Assembly (NCBI RefSeq): GCF_963920485.1
Contig: NZ_OY986431.1
Location: forward strand, 1,674,001 to 1,738,000
DNA length: 64,000 bases
Direction: 5' to 3'
DNA from: Cyanobium usitatum str. Tous
GTDB taxonomy: Bacteria; Cyanobacteriota; Cyanobacteriia; PCC-6307; Cyanobiaceae
The notes under the pieces were generated by a model. The model had not been told where the DNA came from. It saw nothing but the letters and a program-made list of their open reading frames with translations, and ran no database searches. Below, piece after piece: positions 40,397 through 50,885 of the stretch. The position numbers and the translations under genes were made by a program. The stretch's first letter is position 1, and each line of letters begins with the position of its first letter.

Positions 40397-41260
40397 TCAA
40401 TGGGTTGGTGTCAGGCGGAGGATCTCAGCCATCAGCCTGTAGCCGCGCCCTCGCACGGATTCAAGTTGATCCCCCAAACCTGGCCATAAAATGTTGAGTT
40501 GGCGTCGCAACTTTGACACACGCATGTCGAGGCTGCGACTGGAGCCGACATCGACGATACTGCCACTGCCACGGGCTAACTGTTCTCGGCTGAGAATCAG
40601 ACCGGGGGATTGGCAGAATTTACTCAGCACGACAGCCTCTCCGCGGCTGAGGCTAAGGAGCTCATCACCGCAGCTCAAACTGAGCTCTGATGGATTGAAC
40701 AGCACCTCGGCAATCTGAAAACAATTCTGGGAGGGATCAAGCCCTGCCCATCTAGGACCGGCGTGGCCCAGAAGCCGTTCGATCCGCAGCACCAGCTCCT
40801 TGGTTGTGAAGGGTTTGCTGAGGTAGTCGTCGGCGCCGACCTCCAAGCCGTGAATGCGATCATCGGGAGCCCCGAGCGCAGACAGCATCAGAACAGGGAA
40901 ATGATGGCCAGCCTTGCGCAGACCTGTGAGGATCTCGGTGCCGGTCTGGTCGGGCAACATCTGGTCAAGCACAAGAAGATCTGGATAAATATCTGCAAGA
41001 AGCCTGTCAAAATCAGTGGCTGTGTGAATGGCCAAGGGAAACCAACCACAAGCCTTGAACTGACGCATCAGCAACTGACACAACGACGTATCGTCATCCA
41101 ACACCCACACCTTGGCTCCGGGTGACTCTGTTGAAATCGTGGCGGCGGTGGTAACGACCTGATCCGACGCCGCTGTAGCCATTTCCAGCACTAATGACTC
41201 GCCAGAACTAAAGTCAACCCGAACGCCAAGTTCAGACGGTGAGGCATTCTGGTATTGCAT
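40397..41260 (-). CDS. OmpR/PhoB-type response regulator
   Basis: 287 aa. Receiver domain with acidic pocket (VWVLDDDTS), phospho-acceptor Asp in LLVLDQMLPD (about residue 99) and Lys in YLSKPF; C-terminal winged helix ending in QLESVRGRGYRLM. Start uncertain: ATG 41260 chosen; ATG 41182 (MATAASDQ) is nearer the receiver domain. First gene of a three-gene unit with the small membrane protein and the kinase core. Confidence 0.92.
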   Translation of the reverse strand: MQYQNASPSELGVRVDFSSGESLVLEMATAASDQVVTTAATISTESPGAKVWVLDDDTSLCQLLMRQFKACGWFPLAIHTATDFDRLLADIYPDLLVLDQMLPDQTGTEILTGLRKAGHHFPVLMLSALGAPDDRIHGLEVGADDYLSKPFTTKELVLRIERLLGHAGPRWAGLDPSQNCFQIAEVLFNPSELSLSCGDELLSLSRGEAVVLSKFCQSPGLILSREQLARGSGSIVDVGSSRSLDMRVSKLRRQLNILWPGLGDQLESVRGRGYRLMAEILRLTPTH

Positions 41261-41311
41261 CGTCGATATAAGCGTTAGGTCCTTGCAGTTCCCATGATTT
41301 GGTGGACACAC

Positions 41312-42052
41312 ACACCACGAGAGTCCGCTCAGTCGAGTGTACGGGCAGCAATCGCATATTGGGAATCATCGATCAAGCTCAACTCTCCAGCAGGATCTCC
41401 AGGGGTCGAGACTGGAGTTCATGGGGTCCTAATCCAGCTTTGGCTGGCAATCCGAGGCTTGTCGGCTGGCTGGCCTTGTCCCTGCTGATTAATCAAGCGA
41501 AGCAGCCAAGGCCATTCTCAAGCCGATGCTCCATGCCCTGAGGCTTTTCTTGGGATCAGCAGCAGGCTTCAGAACGCTGTAAGTAGATCGACACATGAGC
41601 CCCCGCGAGCCGAGGCACGTGCCTTGCCACTTGGGTGTTTCGAAAGCGCAACGCTGTTCAGGGCTGGTTGCGGCGGCCTCACATCTGGCTGCTGTTGCGG
41701 CTCCATCGGCGCTGCAACCGAAACAAAAGACCTCATCTGAGGACGGTAGGTGAAACAGAGAGCCATGGCACCAAACGTGAAGAGAGGCAGAGCCAGCAGT
41801 GGATCACCGCCGGTATGACTCAACTTATGGACGACCTCCACGGGCCAACGGGCAGGTGCTCGAAGACCTCTCAATATGAACACTGCCGTCGCGCATGACG
41901 AACAGATGGCCCTGGCCAGGAGGGGTTACCAGGTGGGACAGGTGGGACAGGTGGTCAGGTGGTCAGGTGGTCAGGTGGTCAGGGAGCAGCACCAGCCTCT
42001 GTCGCGAAAGGAGCCCAGCCGTTAGCATCACTGGATTAGTCCGCACTAGCGC
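41312..42052. other. Gene-poor region with a minisatellite
   Basis: 741 bases between divergent regulators. A 104-codon minus-strand open frame (41569-41883) has no recognisable domain or ribosome-binding site and is not called. A tandem array occupies 41932-41982. The region probably holds the promoters of both the response regulator and the AraC-type gene. Confidence 0.55.
41932..41982. repeat. Minisatellite upstream of the AraC-type regulator
   Basis: Two units of GGTGGGACA followed by four units of GGTGGTCA. It lies about 70 bases before the first candidate start of the AraC-type gene, where unit number could affect promoter spacing. Confidence 0.85.
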
Positions 42053-42997
42053 TTGTTCGTGACTGTCAATCCGAACATATCAACTGACGCCACCTTGGAG
42101 CGGTGGATGGGGACGACTAAAACACATGTAGATCCCCTCAAGCCCAATGGGAAGACTCCAAGCCTCTGCGGCGTGGACTTCAGAGGCTCCTCTCTTGGGT
42201 TGCTAAAGGCCAAGATTGAGGAAGCCGGGAGGGTCCTGGCCCGCAACCCTGCCGACAGCATCACCATCTGCATCGCTGAAAGTGGTCAATGTCGTGGTGC
42301 AGCAGCAAAGCGGGAAATCAGGGTGATTCCCAAACGCCTGGCCTTCATCCTGCTTCCAGGCGAGGTACTCAACCTCGAGATAATCTCGAACCAGGTCAGC
42401 GGACTGCTGTTGCAGGTACCAGCCACGATCCTCTTGCGAGAATGTGAGCTACACGGCACGGAGGACCCAGACCTCCTCTCTCTCCAGGAAACAATTCCCG
42501 GCCACGAAACTCTAATCCTTGCCTGCGCTCAGCAACTGCTCGACCTTGCCGCTAAAGAGGAAGGTCCGGCAAAGTCAAGGCTGATCACTCCTCTGGAAGC
42601 CTCGATCCTCTCACTGTTAGCAAGCCTGGTGGGCACCACTAAAGGCTCCTCCGCTGCAGGCAATGCATCAGAGCCCAGCCAGTCAGCCCACGTGCAAACT
42701 GCTCTGGCATTCATGGAGAATCACATGGCCGGAACAATTACCCTCGCCGACCTCTGCAAAGCGTGCTGTATCTCAGCCCGCACCCTGCAGGTTGCCTTCC
42801 AAACGGTGACGAACCGGTCACCGCTTCAGGTTCTGCAGGAATTGAGATTTACTCGTTTTCGCGATCTACTTCTGCAACGAATGGATGTCCGCAGTGCGTG
42901 TATACAAGTCGGCCTCCAACCCACGGGGCGAATGGCAGCCAATTACAAGCGCCTGTTTGGCCAACTCCCCCGCGAGACAAAGCCTCAGAACACCTAG
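42053..42997 (+). CDS. AraC-family transcriptional regulator
   Basis: About 314 aa. The C-terminal 100 residues form the double helix-turn-helix of the AraC family (GTITLADLCKACCISARTLQ, then SPLQVLQELRFTRFRDLL and VGLQPTGRMAANYKRLFGQLP). The N-terminal domain is not recognised but its mixed beta pattern fits a ligand-sensing cupin-like or AraC-binding-like domain. Start unclear: TTG 42053, GTG 42059 or ATG 42107. It is likely an island regulator; target unknown. Confidence 0.85.
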   Translation: MFVTVNPNISTDATLERWMGTTKTHVDPLKPNGKTPSLCGVDFRGSSLGLLKAKIEEAGRVLARNPADSITICIAESGQCRGAAAKREIRVIPKRLAFILLPGEVLNLEIISNQVSGLLLQVPATILLRECELHGTEDPDLLSLQETIPGHETLILACAQQLLDLAAKEEGPAKSRLITPLEASILSLLASLVGTTKGSSAAGNASEPSQSAHVQTALAFMENHMAGTITLADLCKACCISARTLQVAFQTVTNRSPLQVLQELRFTRFRDLLLQRMDVRSACIQVGLQPTGRMAANYKRLFGQLPRETKPQNT

Positions 42998-43256
42998 TGA
43001 TAGATCTAGGGATCCAAAGTGAGTCCAGCGCAAATGATTTCCAGGGCTTCAATCCCGCGATTATCGACAATAGTAGAAACAAATTTCCAGAAGCTCAAAT
43101 CGCTTTTTTCTATCAAACGGGCTCGCGCCTGCGCGCGGCCAGCAGCATTGGCAACCCGTGACGCTAATTCAAGCGCCATGAACGTATTCCACGCAGCACA
43201 TAAGAGCCCAAATCGCTCCGGAAGACACTTGCCAATCCGAGCATCCAACGGCCATA

Positions 43257-43667
43257 ATGCTTGTAGATGATAAATTTGCAATGGATACCGTTGGCACAAA
43301 TCGCACTGGCGCGAACGCCAAGGTTGCCGTGGTGGACGATGATCCGCGCATTAGACGCCTGCTGGAAGACGAACTGATAGACCTCGGTTATGCGACCACA
43401 TGTTACAGCAATGCTTTCGATCTGCTTAATGAGCTGGACACAAATCCACCTACAATATTACTGCTCGACCTGCTGATGCCTCAGATGGACGGCATCGAGT
43501 GCCTTCGTCGCGTTAGAAGCGCCGGATTTGAAGGCCCCGTGATTATTTTTACGGCCCTAAGTGATAACGAAAAACGCAGAGAAGCAGACCTTGAGGGAGC
43601 CACAGAGTACATCCTCAAGCCAGATCTATTCGAACACCTCGAGACGATCATATCCAAATACCTTTAA
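43257..43667 (+). CDS. Single-domain response regulator (receiver only)
   Basis: 136 aa consisting of a CheY-like receiver: acidic pair in VAVVDDDPR, phospho-acceptor Asp in ILLLDLLMPQMDG, Thr in IIFTALS and Lys in YILKPD. No output domain, so it may pass phosphate on or act by protein contact. ATG 43281 is an alternative start. It converges on two histidine kinase genes. Confidence 0.92.
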   Translation: MLVDDKFAMDTVGTNRTGANAKVAVVDDDPRIRRLLEDELIDLGYATTCYSNAFDLLNELDTNPPTILLLDLLMPQMDGIECLRRVRSAGFEGPVIIFTALSDNEKRREADLEGATEYILKPDLFEHLETIISKYL

Positions 43668-43700
43668 GTCGTAAGCGTCCAACACTGCTAGATTGGCTGT

Positions 43701-44918
43701 TCAGTTGAGAGCTTGAACGTAATTCAAAACTCTCATGCAACTATCACTATCAGCCTCATCTATCAAGAGAATACTGGGGTCTAGCTCCGGCAAATAATCT
43801 TGCTTCTTGATCTTAAGCAGCGGCAGAAGCACCATCATCACAGTTTTCGGCTCACCCTCAAGTGATACTTCCGAAGATGATGGCAAGAGGGTGATCTGTC
43901 CGTTCATGACCCCCAAAACAGCTCGACAGACTGCTAGACCAAGCCCGGCACCATCAGCACGGCTTGGATCTCGGTGCTCCTCTAGCCGATGAAATCGGTC
44001 GAAAACACTTTCCTTCTTAGTCTCAGGAATACCAACACCCCAATCGGCCACACAAATCCTAAGACAACCATCTTGAGCAGCAAAAAGCACAACCACGCCA
44101 AGATCTGGGGAGCTATAACGGAGTGCATTATCCAAGATATTGTTCAGAACAAGATTAAGAGCCTCTGGGTCAACTGAGATGTAGTTACCCCCCACCTCAT
44201 CCGACAAATGGAACGCAACTCGGGCTCGGGAGACCTCTGGCAACTGGTGATGCCAATCTTTGAGTTGCTGACAAACCAAGACCGACCGCATTTTCCAACG
44301 ATTGCTTCCAGCATCCAGATCGGTGAGCACGCTCAAATGATCAATGAGCCGCTGCATACGTTTAAGCTCCTGACTCACCATATTTAGGTATTCTCCTGAC
44401 GCACTAAGCGAACTATCCAGCTTGATGCCGGCCCGGCGCAAACTAGCTTGGGCAATAGCGAGGGGGGTGCGCAGCTCATGAATGAGCTGATTCATGAAGA
44501 TCTGTTGGCTACGCAGAGATTGTTCAGCCGGTCCTGGATCAGTACGCCTTCTAGCGAAATGCTGAATCGTGATTAGAGTGTATTGCTCCGATGACTCAGA
44601 CAAGCGCTTCCAGCGAATCAACATATTACTCGCTCCAACATCATCAGGATCCTGCTGCGGCAGCCTCCATGACACTTGACCTACCGGTAACGTTGATATC
44701 TTCCGCCTGAGTCTCAGTGCACGTTGCGGTTGAAAGTAATCTGCCATTGGATGCACATCGGCGAGAAACTCCTCAAGACCGCGGCCAGGTGCCCGATAGT
44801 GCTCTTTAACGGCAGCGAGATTTGCCCAGGCGATAATGAGCTTGCCATCAATAATGAGCATTGGCTCGTTGCTGGTCTGGAGCGCAAGCTCCAGGATCCG
44901 ATCATCAAGATTGGACAT
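43701..44918 (-). CDS. Soluble histidine kinase with PAS-like N-terminus
   Basis: 405 aa. N-terminal about 110 residues look like a PAS fold (ILELALQTSNEPMLIIDGKL), then H-box NQLIHELRTPLAIAQ (His about 143), N-box LNNILDNALRYS, G1 VADWGVGIPE and G2 GAGLGLAVCRAV. No membrane segment. ATG 44918 overlaps the end of the membrane kinase gene by 14 bases, so both kinases are probably co-expressed. Confidence 0.9.
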   Translation of the reverse strand: MSNLDDRILELALQTSNEPMLIIDGKLIIAWANLAAVKEHYRAPGRGLEEFLADVHPMADYFQPQRALRLRRKISTLPVGQVSWRLPQQDPDDVGASNMLIRWKRLSESSEQYTLITIQHFARRRTDPGPAEQSLRSQQIFMNQLIHELRTPLAIAQASLRRAGIKLDSSLSASGEYLNMVSQELKRMQRLIDHLSVLTDLDAGSNRWKMRSVLVCQQLKDWHHQLPEVSRARVAFHLSDEVGGNYISVDPEALNLVLNNILDNALRYSSPDLGVVVLFAAQDGCLRICVADWGVGIPETKKESVFDRFHRLEEHRDPSRADGAGLGLAVCRAVLGVMNGQITLLPSSSEVSLEGEPKTVMMVLLPLLKIKKQDYLPELDPSILLIDEADSDSCMRVLNYVQALN

Positions 44919-46359
44919 GACAAATCGGCAACTCGAACTGAAGTGTGGTGCCGGGCTGTTCTTGGTCCACAATCTTCACTTTACCACCCATTCTTTCAAT
45001 CAGCAGGCGGACGATAGCAAGGCCAACACCGGTGCCACGAACCTCTTCCCCTGTTGCGAGCTTCGATCGATAGAACGGCTCAAACACCAATTCCCTCTCG
45101 GCCTCAGGGATGCCAGGACCACGATCTTCAACCCTGATGCGCACCAATTCAGGAGTACTGTCAATCAACATATAAATCGGCTGATCTGCCTGCGAATACT
45201 TGGAGGCATTCTCTAACGCATTGAGCACACATTGACGCAGTCGCTCACCATCACCTTGGATGGTGGCATTAACAGCGGGATCAGCTTGGTCAAGGTCTTG
45301 CCATTGAAGGCGGCTTCCCCAAGGCAATACCTGCACATCCGCATAGATTTGCTGCAACAGCCGATAGGGATTTATAAGAGTGGACTGAAGCGAGAGGTTA
45401 TTGGAATCACCTCGAGCAAGATCGAGAAGACTGGTCACCAGACTATTAACGCGCCCAGCCTCTGCCTGCAGAGATTCAACCAGCCGACTCTGATCAGCAG
45501 GAAGATCGCCAGCGCGACGAGCGAGGCGACGGGCGTTGCTACTGATCAGGGTGACCGGCGTGAGCAACTCGTGACTCATGGAGCGCATCAACAAGTTCTG
45601 TTGTGTCCAGGCTTTCTGCAACCGATCCGCCAGAGAGTTGTAAGAGGCTGCAATTCCATGGAGCTCCTTCGGTTGCCCATCGGTCAAAACCCTCTCACCA
45701 CCCACCACCCCCGATGGCCTCAGGCTGAGATCATCCATGACCCGCTCGAGACCCAGCAGGGGATTCAGGGCGAGAGCCGTAACCTGTCTAATCAGCAGGG
45801 TTGCGATCAACACCAACACCAACCAGATCCCGAACAAGATGATCAGGTTTTCCTGCCGGCTGGCAGGACTGATGCCCACATCTTCCAAAAAGCGCAACAC
45901 CCCCTGACCATTCCCCAGGGGCATCGAGCAGGTGAAGTAGATCTCCCCTCTATAGGTAAACGTGCGGGGTTTCTGCATACCGGGTGCATTCAAGCCGGCC
46001 GCAATGAGCAGCTTGGGATCGTTGAAAAACTCCTGCACAGACGCTGAATTTGGGAAAACCGGCGGAGCAGATGGGCGACTCAGCCAGACAAGCACGCGCG
46101 TGGCTGAAAATTCATTGAGAACTTTCCTGATGTCCTGTTCACCAAGCCTCGATAGCGCCGGGATTCCCTGCTTGCCTCTGATCGCGGGGTTCTCATTGAT
46201 AGCAGCGGTTGTAGCCATCACAAGACGCTCATGACGCTGCAAGCGGTCTCGCTGGATCACAACCTCCGTTGTCACCAGCAATATCCCGTAGCTGACTGAA
46301 ATCAGGGCAACCAGTGACAGCCACAGTCGCTGTCGAATCGAGACAACACCCTTGGCCAT
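44905..46359 (-). CDS. Membrane histidine kinase with HAMP domain
   Basis: 484 aa. Two transmembrane segments (about 12-33 and 168-190) bracket a periplasmic sensing region of about 135 residues; a HAMP-like linker follows (NPLLGLERVMDDLSLRP), then H-box SMSHELLTPVTLISS (His about 263), N-box LNALENASKYS, G1 VEDRGPGIPE and G2 GTGVGLAIVRLL. It is the outermost gene at the right end of the island, 73 bases from the topA repeat. Confidence 0.92.
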   Translation of the reverse strand: MAKGVVSIRQRLWLSLVALISVSYGILLVTTEVVIQRDRLQRHERLVMATTAAINENPAIRGKQGIPALSRLGEQDIRKVLNEFSATRVLVWLSRPSAPPVFPNSASVQEFFNDPKLLIAAGLNAPGMQKPRTFTYRGEIYFTCSMPLGNGQGVLRFLEDVGISPASRQENLIILFGIWLVLVLIATLLIRQVTALALNPLLGLERVMDDLSLRPSGVVGGERVLTDGQPKELHGIAASYNSLADRLQKAWTQQNLLMRSMSHELLTPVTLISSNARRLARRAGDLPADQSRLVESLQAEAGRVNSLVTSLLDLARGDSNNLSLQSTLINPYRLLQQIYADVQVLPWGSRLQWQDLDQADPAVNATIQGDGERLRQCVLNALENASKYSQADQPIYMLIDSTPELVRIRVEDRGPGIPEAERELVFEPFYRSKLATGEEVRGTGVGLAIVRLLIERMGGKVKIVDQEQPGTTLQFELPICHVQS

Positions 46360-46432
46360 CGAATGGAAAAAATTCAGACTAGTTCTACTCCGGCATCCCC
46401 CCTTGCCAAGCTCCAGTGGGCGCCGGCGGCCG

Positions 46433-49216
46433 GGCCGGCGCCTGCCATCAGCTGTCCGCCGCCCTGATCACACGCACCGCACTGGCCCGCAAGCGGCCGG
46501 TCTTGGTGGTGGCGGGAGCTTTCTTTGCCGCAGGAGCTTTAGCTGCAGGAGCCTTTGCCGCAGGAGCCTTAGCTGCTGGCTTTTTCGCTCCCGGCTTCCT
46601 CCCCGCAGCTTTGCCACTAGACGCCTTAGCGGCCAGCAGCTCAACCGCCTGCTCCAGCGTGATCGTGTCGGCTGTCGTGCCCTCCGGCAAAGAAGCATTC
46701 ACCTTGCCCTGCTTTACATACAGGCCATAGGGACCATCAAACAGTTGAATCACCTCGTCGGCGCCCTCCGGGACACCGATCTCCTTGAGGGCCGTGCGGC
46801 CCCCGCGCCCCTTCTTGGGCATGGCGAACAGCTCCACCGCTCGCTCAAGGCCAACCACCAGTACGTCGTCCTCAGCCTTAAGAGATCGGTAGTCCTTCTC
46901 ACCCTTCCCCTTGTGGTGCACCACATAGGGGCCAAAGCGACCAAGACCAGCCTCCACCCGACCACCCTCCGGGTGGTCGCCAAGTTGGCGCGGTAGACGC
47001 AGCAGCGCAATGGCATCCTCCAGCGTCAGATCCTCGGGCTTGGCGCCCTTGGGCAGTGATGCTCGCTTCGGTTTCGGGTTCTCGTCACTCACCTGGCCAC
47101 GCTGCACGTACGGCCCGTACTGGCCAAACAGCAAGTACACCTGCTCTCCGCTTTCCGGGTCATCACCAAGAGACTCAGGACCATCCGCCTTTTGCCTCAG
47201 GATCAACTCCGCCTTTTCGCCATCGAGATCGGCAGGGGTGATCTCCTGAGGCAGCGTGGCCTTGAGCAGCTCCTCGCTGCCGTCTTCAGCGACGCGCTTC
47301 GTTTCCAGGTAGGCACCAAAACGGCCGATGCGCACCACGCACGGCAGCCCCTCCAGCTCAACGGTCCGGGACACACCGGGGTCGATATCGCCCTCCCGCT
47401 GCTGCACCTGGGTTTCTAGGCCCTTTTCTCCCTTAAAAAAGCTCTCCAGGTAAGGCAGCCACTGCACCTGACCGTGGGATATCTCATCGAGGGTGTTCTC
47501 CATCCGGGCCGTGAAACTGGTATCCACCAGATCCGGGAAGTGCTCCTCCAGCAGGGCCGTCACGGCAAAAGCCGTGAAACTCGGCGTGAGGGAGTTATTG
47601 GCGAGCGTCGCGTACCCGCGATCCACGATCGTGCCGATGATCGAGGCATAGGTGGAAGGCCGGCCGATGCCCTCCTTCTCAAGCATCTTCACCAGGGCCG
47701 CCTCGCTATAGCGAGCGGGGGGCTGGGTTTGGTGGCCGAGCGCCTCCACCGACTTGCAGTCAGGGCTGTCGCCCACCTTCAGGGCCGGCAGCAGCAGCTC
47801 CTGTCCTTCAAGCGCCGCGTCGGGATCGTCGCTGCCCTCCACGTAGGCGCGAAAAAAACCAGCGAAGTCGATGCGCTTACCCGACGCACGGAACTGGGCT
47901 GGGCCCAGGGCCCCGCCATCGGCCTCCAGTTCCACCGCGAGCATCGTCAGGCGGGCATCAGCCATCTGGCTGGCCACCGTGCGCTTCCAGATCAGCTCAT
48001 AGAGGGCCAGATCCTTGCCATCAAGTCCTGTGGCGTTTGGCGTGCGGAACGCCTCTCCCGCTGGACGAATCGCCTCGTGCGCCTCCTGCGCGTTGCGGGC
48101 CTTGGTGGAAAACTGGCGCGGGCTGGGGCTGAGGTAGTCCTTCCCGTACTTCTCACTGACGCAGCTACGCGCCGCGTTGATCGCCTGCTCGCTGAGGTGC
48201 ACCGAGTCGGTGCGCATGTAAGTGATGAAACCGCGCTCGTAGAGACCCTGGGCCGTGCGCATGGTTTCCCGGGCCGAAAGCCGCAGCTTGCGGTTGGACT
48301 CCTGCTGCAGCGTGCTGGTGGTGAATGGCGGCACTGGCTTTCGCACCGTGGCCTTCTCCTCTACAGAGCCCACCTTCCAGGGGTTGGCCTGCACCTGCAC
48401 CTGGAGCTGCCGCGCCTCCCCCTCGCTCAGCAGCCTCACCTTGCTGCCGTCCTTCAGGCCGCCGGTGCTCTCATCGAAGTCGGAGCCTCCCGCGATCCGC
48501 TCCCCTTGCAAATGGCTGAGCTTGGCCTCAAAGACACCTTCTCCCTCCTCCAGACGGGCCTTGAGGTCCCAGTAGCTGCCGCTGCGGAAAGCACGCCGCG
48601 CACGCTCGCGCTGCACCAGCAAGCGCACTGCCACCGACTGAACCCGGCCGGCGCTCAAACCCCACGCCACCTTTTTCCACAGCAGCGGCGAAAGGGTGTA
48701 ACCCACCAAACGATCGAGGATCCGACGCGTTTCCTGCGCATGCACCAGCTCCATATCCAGCTCGCGGGTCTCCTCTAGAGCACGGCTGATCGCCTCTTTC
48801 GTGATCTCGTGAAACACCATCCGCTTCACAGGCACCTTCGGGCTCAGCAGCTGCAGCAGGTGCCAGCTGATCGATTCACCCTCACGGTCTTCGTCAGTCG
48901 CCAGAAGCAGCTGGTCCGCACCCTTAAGAGCATCCTTCAGCTCCTTCACCACCTTTTTCTTGTCCTTCGGCACCACATAAAGCGGCTCGAAGTTGGCGGC
49001 GGTATTCACTCCCAGATTTGCCCACTTCTCACCCTTATGGGCCGCCGGTATCTCGCTGGCGTTATTAGGCAAGTCGCGGACGTGCCCCATCGAGGCTTCC
49101 ACCTTGAAATCCTTGGGAAGAAAACCCCGGATCGTGCGGGCCTTCGTCGGACTTTCAACAATGACCAGGGTGTGACCCACAGGCACGCGCCTTACCGCTT
49201 CCCTCTTTATCGCATC
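46433..49216. repeat. Right 2784-bp direct repeat (topA copy 2) flanking the island
   Basis: Partner of 9908-12691. At its left end it still contains the start codon and first few codons of the lipoprotein gene, which then break off into island sequence. At its right end it continues into the native ndhB/topA intergenic region. Confidence 0.95.
46448..49186 (-). CDS. topA: DNA topoisomerase I, copy 2
   Basis: Same length (912 aa) and motifs as copy 1 ([15 protein letters not shown] and DEDREGES; catalytic Tyr in YMRTDS; basic PAAK-type tail). It differs by about five residues near the C-terminus (for example A to V, A to S, K to A and D to A). It is divergent from ndhB with a 103-base intergenic region that probably holds its promoter, so this copy has the native upstream context. 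Confidence 0.95.
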   Translation of the reverse strand: MPVGHTLVIVESPTKARTIRGFLPKDFKVEASMGHVRDLPNNASEIPAAHKGEKWANLGVNTAANFEPLYVVPKDKKKVVKELKDALKGADQLLLATDEDREGESISWHLLQLLSPKVPVKRMVFHEITKEAISRALEETRELDMELVHAQETRRILDRLVGYTLSPLLWKKVAWGLSAGRVQSVAVRLLVQRERARRAFRSGSYWDLKARLEEGEGVFEAKLSHLQGERIAGGSDFDESTGGLKDGSKVRLLSEGEARQLQVQVQANPWKVGSVEEKATVRKPVPPFTTSTLQQESNRKLRLSARETMRTAQGLYERGFITYMRTDSVHLSEQAINAARSCVSEKYGKDYLSPSPRQFSTKARNAQEAHEAIRPAGEAFRTPNATGLDGKDLALYELIWKRTVASQMADARLTMLAVELEADGGALGPAQFRASGKRIDFAGFFRAYVEGSDDPDAALEGQELLLPALKVGDSPDCKSVEALGHQTQPPARYSEAALVKMLEKEGIGRPSTYASIIGTIVDRGYATLANNSLTPSFTAFAVTALLEEHFPDLVDTSFTARMENTLDEISHGQVQWLPYLESFFKGEKGLETQVQQREGDIDPGVSRTVELEGLPCVVRIGRFGAYLETKRVAEDGSEELLKATLPQEITPADLDGEKAELILRQKADGPESLGDDPESGEQVYLLFGQYGPYVQRGQVSDENPKPKRASLPKGAKPEDLTLEDAIALLRLPRQLGDHPEGGRVEAGLGRFGPYVVHHKGKGEKDYRSLKAEDDVLVVGLERAVELFAMPKKGRGGRTALKEIGVPEGADEVIQLFDGPYGLYVKQGKVNASLPEGTTADTITLEQAVELLAAKASSGKAAGRKPGAKKPAAKAPAAKAPAAKAPAAKKAPATTKTGRLRASAVRVIRAADS

Positions 49217-49289
49217 AAGCGCCCAAGTTGACAGCCAGGCGCAGCTACAGTCACCCCATCACAGCTCCCACCTCGCGGTCCCCTCGCTG
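49187..49289. promoter_or_regulatory. Divergent topA/ndhB promoter region
   Basis: 103 bases between the topA copy 2 start and the ndhB start. The first 30 bases are shared with copy 1, the remainder is unique. I do not see a convincing consensus -35/-10 pair; the call rests on the divergent gene layout. Confidence 0.45.
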
Positions 49290-50849
49290 ATGTTCCTGCT
49301 GGGCGCCCTCTCCTCCGTGGCCGATGCGATCGGCAGTGGTGCCGGAACGGGAGGCTTAAATCTCCAGCTCAATGCTGGCGCCATCGCCCCGGAGGCGGCG
49401 GTGCTGATCGCACTGCTCACCTGCCTGCTGGTGGATCTCGCTGGCGAAAAGGCGGCCAGCCGCTGGGTTCCACCGATTTGTTATGCCGGCCTGGGCAGCG
49501 CCCTAGTGCTGCTTGCCCTGCAGTGGAACACCCCAGACCTGCAGCCCGCCTTCGTGGGCTCCTTCCTGGCGGACAACCTGGCGATTGCCTTCCGAGCCGT
49601 GGTGGCGGCCTCCACATTGATTTCACTGCTGCTCAGCTGGCGCTACGTGGAGCAGAGCGGCACGCCGGTGGGGGAATTCGCCGGCATCCTGCTGGCTGCC
49701 ACCCTCGGCGCCATGTTCCTATGTGGAGCCACCGATCTAGTGACAATTTTCGTGTCGCTGGAAACCCTCTCTGTATCTAGCTACTTGCTGGCCGGCTACA
49801 TGAAGAGGGATGCCCGCAGCTCCGAGGCGGCACTGAAATATTTGCTGGTGGGTTCGGCCGCCGCGGCTGTATTTCTCTACGGCGCCTCCCTGCTTTACGG
49901 CCTCACCGGTGGTGCCACCGGCCTCGACGCAGTAGCCCTGGCCCTGCGCACCAGCGCCTCGCCCGTTACAGCCCTGGCCCTGGTTTTCGTGCTGGCCACG
50001 GTGGCCTTCAAGATCGCAGCGGTGCCCTTCCACCAGTGGACCCCCGACGTCTACGAGGGCTCGCCAACGCCGGTGGTGGCCTTCCTTTCGGTGGGCTCCA
50101 AGGCCGCCGGCTTTGCCCTGGCCCTGCGAATCCTGGTGGGCTGCTTCGAGAGCTTTGATGCCCAGTGGAAGCTGCTTTTCACCGTGCTTGCGGTGCTCAG
50201 CATGGTGCTGGGCAACGTGGTGGCCCTAGCCCAAACCTCAATGAAGCGGATGCTGGCCTACAGCTCCATCGGCCAGGCCGGCTTCGTGATGATCGGCCTG
50301 GTGTGCGGCACCGAAGACGGCTTCGCCGCGATGGTGCTCTACATGGCGGCCTACCTGTTCATGAATCTGGGCGCCTTCGCCTGCATCATCCTGTTCTCGC
50401 TGCGCACCGGCTCCGACCGCATCGCTGATTACGCCGGCCTTTATCAGAAGGATCCGCTGATCACACTGGGCTTAAGTCTCTGCCTGCTTTCCCTAGGTGG
50501 GATACCGCCGATGCTGGGCTTCTTCGGCAAGATTTATTTATTTTTTGCCGGCTGGGCCGATCACCAATACCTGCTGGTGGTGGTGGGTCTGGTCACCTCG
50601 GTGGTATCGATCTACTACTACATCTCAGTGATCAAGATGATGGTGGTAAAAGAACCCCAGGAAGCCTCAGATGTGGTGAAGGCCTACCCTGCCATCAATT
50701 GGTCTGTGGCTGGCCTGCCCGCCCTGCGCACCGCCCTGGTGGGCTGCGTGATTGTCACCGCCGTGGGTGGCATTCTCTCCAACCCCCTGTTCACCTGGGC
50801 CAGCCAGGCTGTTACCGGCACGCCGATGCTTGTTCAGGCCATTGGTTGA
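49290..50849 (+). CDS. ndhB: NAD(P)H-quinone oxidoreductase subunit 2
   Basis: Proton-pumping antiporter-like membrane subunit of cyanobacterial NDH-1, needed for respiration, cyclic electron flow and CO2 uptake. 519 aa, with the family start [20 protein letters not shown], the conserved [20 protein letters not shown] and [17 protein letters not shown]. About 14 transmembrane helices. Confidence 0.96.
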   Translation: MFLLGALSSVADAIGSGAGTGGLNLQLNAGAIAPEAAVLIALLTCLLVDLAGEKAASRWVPPICYAGLGSALVLLALQWNTPDLQPAFVGSFLADNLAIAFRAVVAASTLISLLLSWRYVEQSGTPVGEFAGILLAATLGAMFLCGATDLVTIFVSLETLSVSSYLLAGYMKRDARSSEAALKYLLVGSAAAAVFLYGASLLYGLTGGATGLDAVALALRTSASPVTALALVFVLATVAFKIAAVPFHQWTPDVYEGSPTPVVAFLSVGSKAAGFALALRILVGCFESFDAQWKLLFTVLAVLSMVLGNVVALAQTSMKRMLAYSSIGQAGFVMIGLVCGTEDGFAAMVLYMAAYLFMNLGAFACIILFSLRTGSDRIADYAGLYQKDPLITLGLSLCLLSLGGIPPMLGFFGKIYLFFAGWADHQYLLVVVGLVTSVVSIYYYISVIKMMVVKEPQEASDVVKAYPAINWSVAGLPALRTALVGCVIVTAVGGILSNPLFTWASQAVTGTPMLVQAIG

Positions 50850-50885
50850 ACACGGGTCATTTGTTAAGAACAGGGCAGCGATTTG

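Noticed and set aside
41569-41883. 104-codon minus-strand open frame in the regulator intergenic region
   Set aside because: No domain, no good ribosome-binding site and atypical composition; likely chance in GC-rich DNA.
41312-42052. Possible tRNA or integrase attachment site at the island
   Set aside because: No tRNA cloverleaf, integrase or short direct repeat at the island edges was found; the topA repeats explain the boundaries.
43006-43299. 97-codon minus-strand open frame overlapping the receiver gene start
   Set aside because: Overlaps a real gene and has no recognised domain; could be a decayed remnant but cannot be supported.
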